Assembly (NCBI RefSeq): GCF_000189635.1 | Contig: NW_002476495.1 | Span: 1 to 64,000, forward strand | DNA: 64,000 nt | Direction: 5' to 3' | DNA from: Tetrahymena thermophila SB210 | Lineage: Eukaryota; Ciliophora; Oligohymenophorea; Hymenostomatida; Tetrahymenidae | Shown here: positions 37,394-48,553 of the stretch, piece after piece | How the letters are laid out: each line of letters opens with the position of its first letter | Position numbering within the stretch: the stretch's first letter is position 1 | Program-made: the position numbers and the translations under genes | The notes under the pieces: generated by a model | Told to the model about the DNA's origin: nothing | Seen by the model: the letters and a program-made list of their open reading frames with translations, nothing else | The model's database searches: none

Positions 37394-39821
37394 ATGAGAT
37401 AGAATAACATTTTTTTAAATCAAAAGTTTATTACATCAAGCGCTCCGAAGAATCAACATATTTAGTTAAATTTAAAGTAATAAATTAATAATTTTTACAC
37501 TAAAAAATGTTTAATTTATTGTGTTATTCTAAAGCAAATAAAATATAAGCAACAAAAATCTACTAGAACTAGCAAATATTCTTCCTTTCTAATTTAAAGA
37601 TCTTAAAACCTTTGAAATCTATTTATAGTAAAATTTACCATTATTATTCAAAAATAAATATTGATTATTTAAAATAGAAACAAACTCTTGTTTTTATTAA
37701 ATTAATAAATTAAATCAATAAAATTATACATAATACTTGATTGATAACGCATTAAAATTATTTATAAAAAATAGCTAAAATAAAATAATATAAACTTTAG
37801 CTAAAATCTTAGATAATAATATTCCCAAATTTTATGTTATAAATATATCATACATCATACATACATACATTCATTTATTCATACTTTTTAAATGTGAAAA
37901 ATATTTAAATTAATAATTTAATTTCTAAATTAAGATAATGTGAAATTAGTGAATAAGCAATTTTTATAATATGTTATGGCTTATCTTAATGTACTTCTCT
38001 TTAATCTCTATTGATAGATCTATAGTAAATACATAATTAATTTCTTTTCTGTAAGTTTAAATTTATTTTTATAACAACTTAGATTCAATAATGTTGGAGC
38101 AAAAAGTATTTCTGATTTGGGTTCTGGATTATCTAACTTTAAAAATCTCATTATTTTTAAGCTTTTTCTTAAGTAAGAGCTTTTAAATTCATTATAACAT
38201 TAAAAACATAATTATAATATAATATTTATTTAGTTATTTAGTTAATTAACTAAAGTTATAATTAATATCATTTAAAAAATACAGAAGACCAACCCACTTG
38301 ATTAAAATTAAAAAAATTTTTATATTTGGGAGGGAGGGAGGGAGGGAGGGAGGGGGGATGATATTTTTAGAAAAAACTTTTTAGGAATTGCGAATTTGAA
38401 ATATAAAATTTTAGTGTGATTATAAAGTAAAGTAGATGTTTATTTGAATAAATAGTAAAAGTAATATTTGCGACGAAGGTATTTCTGCTTTAGCAAACGG
38501 ATTATAGAAATGCATAAATCTAACATATTTAGAACTATATTTACAGTAAATCTTAACTTTTTATTTACTGACTGATTTATATTTTTTTACTAACTTTGAT
38601 TGATTGATTGCTGATAGTTAAAATTAATTTACTTATTCTATTATGTTTTAAAATTAATGTAAAAAGAGAAAATAATATATAAAACCAAGGATTATCTAAT
38701 TTAGGAATTCAGTTAGCAAGATGTGCAAATCTAGAAAATTTGATTATTAATTTAAAGTAATAAAACAATAGCTTCTTAAAACTATATATTTTGAAATTTT
38801 TAATTCTCATATTTAATATTTAGGAATAATTAAGTTGGATCTTAAGGATTAAATGCATTTGGTACTGGGATATCATTTTGTAAAAAGCTTTCTAGTTTAT
38901 ATATTTGTTTGAGGTATTTATTTAAACTAATCTTAATTGATAAAAAATTTAGCTTTCAATTCAATAAAGATAAAAATAATATTCATTAAAATATTTCAAA
39001 TTTATTAAAGCTAGAATAAATTATGTAGTAAAGGTATTTCTAGCTTTGGCATTTCTTTAGCAGAGTGTTCAAATCTCAAGATACTAAACTTGCAGATACA
39101 GTAATATTCTATAATTTAGTTTTAAATAAATTATATAAATTAATTAAATTATTTATTTTACTTTATTTATTAATTTTCATATTAAATTCAGACAAGCCAA
39201 ATAAATAAAAAAAACTAATTTAGGTATAATTTTAGGAAAAATATCTATTTTTATTGATTTTTATATTCTTACTTTATTACCTCTTTAAAAAATGTAGTTT
39301 ATTCTAATTTTCATTTAATATTTTGAATAAAATTCCACCTATATTTAAATGATTCGCTTCGTAAATCTGCTAAATAATTTTATTAAATTTTATCAGCTTT
39401 TAAGAATTATTAATTTAGTTGTTTTATAATTGAATTTCATAGTATATTAATTAATGATTATATTTTTAAAATAAAATAATTAATTTTATTTTTTGGTTTA
39501 ATTAGGGAAAACTAAATAAATCACTAAGGACTGTATAAGTTTGCTACTGAATTATCTAACAATAAAAGTTTAGTTTAATTAACATTGTTAATTGAGTAAT
39601 ATTATTTATTCTTAAAAATTATTTTAAAATATTGTTTCAATAAAAAATAATTAATTATGACAAATATATACGAATGAATACATACATATATTATTGAAAA
39701 TTATTTAATTACTATTATTTTAATTTAAAGTGAAACAAATATTTAGACAATTCTTAGAAATAAACTACTTAAAAAACTAAATATGCTAGTTATTCTAAAT
39801 ATTAATTAACTTTAATAATGA
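37394..39821 (+). CDS. Leucine-rich-repeat (RNI-like) protein built from 90-nt exon cassettes
   Basis: Ten exons: 37394-37476, 37535-37627, 37935-38024, 38083-38172, 38456-38545, 38667-38756, 38824-38913, 39011-39100, 39506-39595, 39731-39821; total 298 aa. Exons 3-9 are each exactly 90 nt, exon 2 is 93 nt, and all nine introns are phase 2, so each internal exon supplies one 30-residue LRR. Examples: ISDLGSGLSNFKNL (exon 4), NICDEGISALANGLQKCINL (5), LSNLGIQLARCANLENL (6), GISSFGISLAECSNLKIL (8), INHQGLYKFATELSNNKSL (9). The last exon ends RNKLLKKLNMLVILNIN before a short tail and TGA, a basic Leu-rich ending I associate with Tetrahymena LRR genes. LRR solenoids of this RNI type are protein-binding scaffolds; partner and location are unknown. 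No signal peptide or kinase domain. Frame, splice sites and stop are intact, so it is probably functional. Confidence 0.82.
38328..38358 (+). repeat. (GGGA)n tract inside an LRR-gene intron
   Basis: About seven GGGA units ending in a run of six G lie in intron 4 (38173-38455) of the LRR gene, on the transcribed-sense strand. At least four G3 runs with single-A spacers fit the intramolecular G-quadruplex pattern in both DNA and pre-mRNA. It is the most G-rich stretch in the window outside the telomere complement. Confidence 0.95.
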
Positions 39822-40190
39822 ACTATTAAGAAATTATTTAAATCTGAAATAAATATTATTTATCTGTTAGAAATAAATTTAAATGTAAATATTCTAAATT
39901 GTATTTTTATATTATTTATTGCATAATAAATTTTCTTGATTTCAAATATTTTTGAAAGTTTCAGTAGATAGATAGATATAACACATTCATAAATAATATT
40001 ATCTTCTATTTTTAATTAATTTTAATTTTAATCTAAAATTTTTTATTAGTTTAATAATCGCTTAAAGAGTAAAAAATATTTTGACGTTTCTTTAATACTT
40101 TATAAAGTATATTTTATGCAAATTTTTATTAAAATTAATACTTACTATATGGATATACACATATACTTACGTGTAAATAGATACGAAATA
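39822..40190. other. Short convergent intergenic region
   Basis: About 370 bases between two convergent genes. A/T-rich; a short GATA run near 39966-39977. Nothing else is seen. Confidence 0.6.
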
Positions 40191-43100
40191 TCAACTTTTT
40201 TGATTTAAAAAGGACATTACGTAAGTATTTTATTTTAAATATTTATATGGAAATATATTTAATAATTATTTTGTTTAGAAGATTTGTTTATTTATGCTTT
40301 TAAAGTAAAAATACCAACTTGTTGTGAATATTATTCCGATAATGCAGATTTGAACTGTCACTAAAATTATGCTAATTTACTCGTAGTAATCGTAAAGCAA
40401 AATATTTTATTCTTAAAAGAAGTTTAATAAATACTCTAAATATTTTGATACTTCTAATTTTAATTAAAACTACTTGTAAGCTGGAATATTTTTATGATAA
40501 TTATTATAAAACTTTTAAAATGTAGCTACATCTGGACTAAACGCAAAAGTAGTGTAATCCATGTATACGTTGAAGAAAAACATTAAACCATTAAGAAGAC
40601 CTGATTTTAGAGAACCTTTACCCGAAGTAGTACATTCGTTATATATAAAGTTACCATTTTGATACTAAGTATATTCTTAAATAGTATCGCAAGCATTTTA
40701 TGTAAACACATTCACTAAGTAATCCTCAAATATTTATTTATTATACAAATTTGTAGAGCTAACTTTTTCTAAGTTATTTTTTATCAAATTAGGCAAATCT
40801 TTAATTTATGGTGTTAATTATTATAGTATATCTTGATAATATGGGATAGGTCTTGCTTATTCAAAAGGTACAAGGTATGCCATAGCAAGACTATGTCTTG
40901 CTCTTAAAGAATTTTGGACTATAAAATAAGTAACACAAACGGCATCTATTTTTTATTTAATTATTAAATTGTTTAATAAATATATTATTATAATAAATTA
41001 AATTAAATTAAATTTACTGTTAAAGTTATATATGACTCTAGAATTGTCGATAAACTGCCTCACAATGACATAATTTAAAATAGGATAAATTATTACTAAG
41101 CAAAATGTTACTGTTAGTCCTATTAACAGTTTCTTTATCGAGTATTGCAATGTAGATGTTTAGCTGATATTTAATTTTTTTTCTTCGACAGAGTGTTTTT
41201 ATAACATTTAATTGTGAGAAAATTTAAAATCAAATTTAGAAAAATTAGCTTTTTAATCAAATGTGTAAAGTTCAAATTAATTCTTGATTTGTGTGAGGAT
41301 TTCTCTTAGTTATTCTCTATCAAATGTTGCAAAAAGCTTTAAAATTTATTACTCCTTTTTTTTGGAGTAGATAAAACTAGGAATTTTGCTTATCAAAAAC
41401 GTCAGCATTATTAAAGTAATTATGTAAAGCTGGAGGAGACTTTAGTTTTATATTTAAGTGAGTTAATTTTCATATGAATCATTCATTTCAGAAAAAATTA
41501 TTTAAACTTGTTAGTTTATCGCTTGGAAATTCATCTCGTTTTATTTTTTCATCATTCCAGTAGGGTCATTGTTAGAAGCGAAGTAGTATAAATTTGAAAG
41601 CTATATGAGAATTGAGTATAAAATGGATAGATTTACTTATTGCGAAACATTAGGGCTTGAATATATGTATTGATCAATATACTTATTTTAAATGATATTG
41701 AAGACTTATATTTTACTATCAGTATTGTTATAAAGTAATTAAACCTATTCTTTACTAAGTTTAATTCTTGGTTGGAGTGAATTTAGTATATAATTTACAA
41801 AAGTCTAATTCTAAGAAGGAGGCGTGGACATTAAATTATATCTGTTCAAGAGAAATACATTGCGCTCAGAAATTGAATAGCTTATTTCAATGTTAGTAGT
41901 ATAGATCCAGTTAATATATTTGAAATTTTCTCTTTGAGAGATTAAGCTTGTAAGAAAAATAAAAAATCCTTGCAAAGTCAAAGCAATAGTTACTAAAATA
42001 GAAGCTATTCCCAAAATATTAATTACTGTAAGGTACCACATCTGTTTTTTTTTGTGCATATTCTCAAATATTTCCCTAAATAAATAAATTAATTAATTAA
42101 AAATATTCAATTTATTTTTATTCAATAAAAAGCTAATATAAATTGTATCAAAACTGAAAAATTAATAATACCATTTAGGTATGCAAAAAAAATATTTCAG
42201 AAATTGTATTTAAAAGTTAATTAAATTCGATCTATATCAATTACAGCAATCATATAATATTACTGAATAGGACAGTTATTCATGAATAAAATGCCTCTAT
42301 TACAAATATTTTGTTTGGGAGTTGCTTATTAAAAGAAATATACTATGTAAAGTATATTTTATCGTAAATAAATTATTCTCAAATATTTTTTTACATAGCT
42401 AAAATTGAAAATGAATTACATATCATTCTTATTCGATTATTTTTACAAAAAGAAGATAAAGTCTAAATTAGATAATTATTTTATCTTATCTCTTTTTCTG
42501 TAAAAAATTATTTCGAAAATGATTGATAAAAATTAAATAAAATTATTTTTATTTTCTAAAAATCAATCTTTAAAAATTAAAATTATTTATTTATTTATTA
42601 ATAAATTTACTTGCTTTTAGAACTCTTTGATGAAGAAGATAATTGCTAAATGTCTATGTTTTATAGTTGCTTATTTTCTTCTTACTCCTCCAGCCACTTT
42701 TTGTTTTGATATTTTTGATCATTTGTTTATATTCCATTTTCTATAACCTGTTATGAAGAAATGGTAGTTTAAATTAGCTTACGATTACTTGAACGTGGTG
42801 TAAAGCAATCAATTACCAATTTAGAAGATTGTTAATTAAAATTATTAGAGATAATATTTTTACTTGAATTAACTTTTTATAGATTTAATTTTACTAGTTA
42901 TTCCTTGATAATACTTGATTAAAATACTTGTTAATCTTATAAGGTTACTTGTTTATTATAGCTTTGTTGGAATGTATCAAATGATTCCTACTAAATTATT
43001 AATTAAGTTTTGCTTCTAGAAGTACTCAAGCGTAATAAGTCTTGGTCGTATCTTTGAGAGTTACTTAATAAAAGAATCTGATTACTACTACTACTATTCT

Positions 43101-46100
43101 ATTTTAACTTTATATTTTCATTGTTTAGACTGAGTTCTTTATTATTTAATTATAATTGTGATTCTAAGTTTGTTGGCGTACTAAGTTAGATATTAGTAGA
43201 AGATTTTTTCTCATTGTATAGACTTAAATGATTCTGAATTTAAATTTGGCTTACATTTTAATTAGAAAAGTCATCGTCTTGTTAGATTTAAATAATAGAT
43301 TTTATGCTATTACGATAATCTTCTTCGAAATCTGTGTTTAACTGCAGATTTATATTACACAGTTCTTAAATCTATTATTAATATATTGATAACAAACCTA
43401 TTTTTTCATTTAAATACTTTTATTGCATTATTTTCTCAATGATCAAGTATGTGCATGTTTGAAATTAATTATTTTTGGTTTAGAAACAAAATGATACTGT
43501 TGCGCTAAATATTTCCGCGTATTTTAGATTATTTAAGAAATTGGGGTCACTCAAATGATATTTTTATTATTAGATTTAATTTGGTTTAACGAAAACTGTT
43601 TAGAATTTTTGTTCTTTTGAGTTTTAGGCCTATTTGATTAGATGGTGAATAATAGGTATTAAAGTCTCTGTTTTGATTGAATTAATTTTAGAAATTTTGT
43701 GGTTTTCTTTTAAAAATTTTTTATAAAAGAACTTATTTGCCATTTAAATAATATTTGGATTTTCACTATCAAGTGCTAAATAAATAGAATCTTCTTTAAT
43801 AGGATTTGCCCATATTGATAGACCAAAATCTTAATCAAGAATTTAGCTTTGAATTTTTAATTAAAATGGCACACAATATCCTGTTTAATGTTTAGCTAAA
43901 AATAACGGAACACTTTAAATATTGTTATTAATAATTGGCGAGAGCAGTTTGTTTTTAAAACTCAATGATAATTATTGTTCTGATTAGTTATTTTAAGGGA
44001 AGAGTTGAAAAAAAGACTTGCCTTAAATTTATTATTTATTTAAGAAACCAAGTTTTTTGAAAAAAGAACTATTTACATTTTTAACAATTCCGAATGACTA
44101 GTCTAATAATGAAACATACACAAGGCAGCTTGACTTATAGTAATACTCCTTATATTATAACTGCTAAGTATAACTTCTATTTTATCTTTAATAAAAATCT
44201 AGCAAATTATTCTTATGAAGCAAATAGAAATCAAAATTTATACAAATATTTTTAAGTGTTTCGCTATTATGATTGCATTTTAATTGTTACTATATTTTTG
44301 ATTCTAATGTGTTTCGTTTATCCATATAGTATAAAAGCATTTCTCGCAATTAATTAATTTCAATAAACTTCATCATCATTATTTAAATTATTGTTTTGTA
44401 TAGAATCAAGCATTCACAATAGAGGAATTAAATACTTGCTATTTCTTCTTCTAATTGCAGTAAATCATATAACTTAAATTAGTGTTTGTTTTTTTCTAAA
44501 CTGTTCTAAAATTTAATTTATTAGCTTACATCGTTCTTCATTATATTTAGAAGCTTTTGTTAATCTTTGATACCTAATATTAGTTTAGGATTTGTTTTCG
44601 CGTTAGTGATTTTAAGATATGAAGCATAAGGGTTTTTATTAATGGTTGCAATAAAAGTTAAATATGAAAAATCTATTTCGTCAAGACAGTCTTTAGCATT
44701 TTTGCTTCTTATTGCCTCTTAGTACATCCCAGCAATTATGTTAGCTGCTTCAAGAAAAATTGAATCATCTTAATTTTGTTATTCATCTAATTAAGTGTCT
44801 TAACCACCCAAAATTTTTGAAGTAATCATCTATTTGATATACTAATTTTTTTTTAAAAAAAATATGTAAGGCTTATCGGATAAGATTTAATTGTGGGGAT
44901 TTTGGTAAAATTGAAAGTGAAAATTAATTAATTAACTTATTTAAATTTACCATGTTTTTATTAAAGTCAGAATAGCTTAAAAAAGAAGCTTATTGAGCAA
45001 ATACCATCTCAGAATTCTTAAATTGCTAGGTAATGTTTATTTTTTCTCTCATGCTTTCTACCAGCTGTCTACAAAATATATCAAGTTTTTTATTACTATT
45101 TCCTAAAGCGTATTAAAAGAAATTCGTGCTAATTAATTAAGTCTATCCCTCAGTGCTATCTAAGTTTAAAAAGGTATACCAATCCATAAAAAATACATTT
45201 CCAAGTTTATAGCTAAAAGTGAGCATAATAATTAAAAGTAGGTAGAAAAAATTCATTTTATTCTCATTCCATCTGTAGAAAATCAAGCAAAAAGTTAAAC
45301 TGATCCTGAAAAAAATAGAGATAATTGACCATCTGCAGATGTCTTTGTTTGCGTATACATGAGTTCTTAAAATAATAAATAATTTAATAGCATTTATTAT
45401 AAATGATATCAGTGATAGAGGGTAGATTCCAAAAAAGCAACTCGCTATACAAATAATGGTATCTAAGTAAAAAGATAATAAATTTAAAGGGGAATCACTC
45501 TTTTACAGTATATCATCATTTTAAAAAGAGTAGTCATAATCTACAGAAATAATCAATGATCCTATTTTTATGTAAAAATAACTTACTAATCAAGAATTAT
45601 AATTAATGATGAATGATTTGATACCTATAAAAATAGTCAATAAAATGTTAATGAAGGTCAAATAGTATTTATAGTAGACTGTAGAGATGTATATAGATGG
45701 AATCATCACCAAATACTCATAATATTGAAACAGATGAGAAAGCATTGAAAAAGATCCATTTTTTATTTTCTTACTGAAAATGAAACAAAGAAAAATAAAA
45801 ATGAATATAAAGCAGTTTAATGAGAATGAAATATAGATTGACCACTTGAAATAAATCTAGATATTTGGAGTATTTACTCTAGATTTTAGGAATAAAAGCC
45901 ATTTTAAAACTTCAGAAAGCGATTTATCATCCTAAGTTAAACTGGAATAAGTAGTATCATCTACTTGTAGCTGGATAAGCATTAGTTAATAGATAAAATA
46001 GCAAAACAAAGAAAAACTAGCATTCCTTCTGGCTTATTTAACAATCTGGTAAATGGTGTTAATGTAAAAGTGTTTTAGATGCTCTAAGAGCGATATTTTA

Positions 46101-46114
46101 GTACTTTAATTCAT
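40191..46114 (-). CDS. TmcB-like multi-pass membrane protein with PAS domain
   Basis: Minus strand, five exons: 46114-45625, 45585-44951, 44829-42611, 42075-41018, 40945-40191, TGA 40193-40191; about 1718 aa. Introns are 39, 121, 535 and 72 nt; phases 1, 0, 2, 1 match throughout. The third exon could start at 44841 (four more codons). Layout: an N-terminal multi-TM block (to about residue 340), a helical region, a PAS-like domain near 605-720 (SSCLVYVSLLDQSFGIVKNV, then SFFKKLGFLNKQQIQGKSF), a Gln/Asn/Ser-rich linker, then a second membrane block starting YLTVINILGIASILVTIALT and ending with TM ISIILVTVQICIIGIIFTTS. The closing QIFQTKQLLNIFPYKYL is typical of the very large ciliate family related to Dictyostelium tiny macrocysts protein B. 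PAS domains sense ligands or bind cofactors; the family's role is not established. The 39-nt intron is needed to avoid an in-frame TGA. Confidence 0.83.
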
Positions 46115-47575
46115 AATTTCTTTTTCTTTCAAATTATTCAAATTAATTCAATAATATTTTAATTATAAAAATAAGTGAGAAAAGCTTAAATGTTTTAATT
46201 GTTCTATGATGATAATTTGTAATTAATCCATAATATTTTAAAGTAACTTTTACCTAATAATATTAAATCAATCAATACTTAGTAATGTAATCTAATGTTT
46301 TAGGACCAATTAATTAATTGTAATTGATTATTTATTACCTAAAAATAATTAATTAATAAATTCAGCGCTTTCATACCATAATTTAGAACTAACCAATACA
46401 GCGCGTATACAATTTTGATCAAATAAGCAGATTTATGCTCAAAATAATTCAAATCACTAAAATTAATTACATTACTAAAATATAATTTTTTTAAAGACCT
46501 ATTTAATTATTTTTTCTAAAGTTGTATGTAATATGTCATTCATAGCCAATCAAAAAGTAAATGAACAATCCTTTTTTCTTTTGATATTTTCAATAGAAAA
46601 TCTTTATTCTTCTCTCCTCATTCTCTTTATTAATGATAATAATTTTAAGAATTTATAAAAACAGTCACTTTGCTTAATATCAATCATTTTTAAATATTAG
46701 CTTTGTAGCTTGAAAACAATATGCTTTACTCTTTTAGAGTTATTAACATTACACAGGTTATCATTAAATAATATTTTTCAAATTATTTGCTTAATCAGCG
46801 GAGTAAATTTAAAAATATTTAATTTATATTTTACTGTCGAGAGAACAAATTAACTTAAAAGTCTTCATTAACTTTAAAAATATTTTCTTAAAATGTAATC
46901 TAAAACCAATTTTATGTATGAATTCTTTAATTCAGATGAAAATATCTTCATTCAAAATATCCCCCCAAATTCATCAAATAATAGGATAAAGTTAAATTTA
47001 ATTAGTTTAACTTTCATTAAAAAAGTGTCTAATTTATTTCTTTATTTCGAAGAATTACCTTAATTTATTAAATATACTACGCTATGAACGCAATATTCTT
47101 AATAAATACCAAAAGGAAATGCAAAATAGTTCATTAAAGAAAGATCATATAAATGTTTTAATTTGTTTAAACAATATGCGATTATGTGTAGATATGCTAA
47201 ATTTATCCTAAAAATTTTGATGCTTATTAATTTTGATTAATTTACTGAGGTTATGATCTAAAATTATATTTAATAAAGAATAGTTGAACTCATAAATTAA
47301 TAAATTAAATTTACTAGCACTTATCATACGATATAGATCCATATAGCATTTTTTTGATTCACTATTACTTTTCTTAGTTTAGGTCAAACAAACGTAAAAG
47401 AATATATTTAATTAAGGTATCATTCATTTTTATATTTATGTGCTTATTCAGCTAAAACTTTATAATCATACATGCATAAATTTAATTATACCATAAATAC
47501 AAATAATTAAATATAATTGGAGCATTCTTTAATTTATAAGACATGAGTTAATAAATATGCAATACTCATTGATAA
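46115..47575. other. Divergent gene-free region
   Basis: About 1.5 kb upstream of the TmcB-like gene. A/T-rich with moderate complexity. I found no supported frame or RNA gene. It contains the promoter of the minus-strand gene and possibly that of the small plus-strand gene at 47576. Confidence 0.55.
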
Positions 47576-47812
47576 ATGCAGAAACAAAGAGACAATAATT
47601 TGCTCTTAAAATAGGCAAAACCTCAAATTTCATTTTTGCTTTTTGCTTTTGATTTTTAGTAAGAGGAGATAATTATAATTAATTGATAAAAATTTTTAAA
47701 AAGGCTGAGGCTATTTGACAAAGAAGAAAAAGGAAAAATTAAAGAAGAAGCAATACAAAAGGTTTAGTTGTTTTCTCGAATTTTATTTGTGCTTCTATTT
47801 GATAAAGATTGA
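47576..47812 (+). CDS. Possible EF-hand (centrin/calmodulin-like) mini-gene or fragment
   Basis: Exon 1 47576-47658, a 45-nt phase-2 intron 47659-47703, exon 2 47704-47812; 63 aa. The product reads MQKQRDNNLLLK..., then FLLFAFDFQ, and after the intron LRLFDKEEKGKIKEEAIQKV. The last string resembles the second EF-hand of centrins (FRLFDDDxxGKIxxxxLxxV), but the loop lacks the usual acidic residues at positions 5 and 12, so calcium binding is doubtful. The remaining EF-hands of a full-length centrin are not seen downstream. It is either a truncated, decaying copy or a true short gene. Identification is by pattern only and weak. Confidence 0.35.
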
Positions 47813-48553
47813 GCATATATATAATAAATATAAGGTTTTTATAGATTGGAATTAAAAAGCTCCCCAAAAAAGAATTTATAAATAAATTGATAATTAAACG
47901 TCTTCTTGTTTTAATATTAAAATGTAATCTAACTAACTTAATTAAACCATTTAAATATTTTTTTATTTAAGCTGAGTAAAATTATTAATAATGTTTGCTA
48001 AAATAGTTTGGTAATAATAATTTAAGTAATAATGCTCACTTACTATTTATTAAATTCAAAATTTCTTTTTAAAAAAGATAAAAAAATAAGCTTTATTTCT
48101 ATTTTATTTAAATTTATTAGATACAATTTTAAATTAATAAATATGGCTTTGTGCTAGTTTTGATCATTTTGAAAACTTAAATGAATATAACAGATATTAT
48201 TTAATTTTAAAAATGAAAGGCCAAAAAATGAATGAATGTTCACTAGAAAATAAATAATTAAGTCAATATAGAATTTTTTAGTTTTAGCTTGTTTTGATTA
48301 TTTAAAATAGATTATTTAATAATAATTTATTTTATATCTTATTTATTAATCATAAACAACAATTATTCATATTATTTTTTGAATTTTACTAATTTATATT
48401 TTATTGGATTCATGTTGCAATTATTTTAATCAGATAAAGATTTTAGTTATCTTACATAATTTACTTTAGTTTTAATTAAATCTACTTACTTAATTATTTA
48501 GTTAGTTAGTTAGTGAGTTTTGAATAGTAGTTAGAAGTAATTACTAAATTAAA
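47813..48553. other. Gene-free AT-rich region
   Basis: About 0.7 kb before the coiled-coil gene. Only A/T-rich sequence with a GTTA run near 48500-48515. It should contain the promoter of the gene at 48554. Confidence 0.6.

Noticed and set aside
39192..39281. An extra 90-nt LRR exon between exons 8 and 9 of the LRR gene
   Set aside because: An acceptor-like CAG and an in-frame stretch exist, but there is no GT donor at the expected place and LRR residues are missing; splicing exon 8 directly to 39506 keeps phase and pattern.
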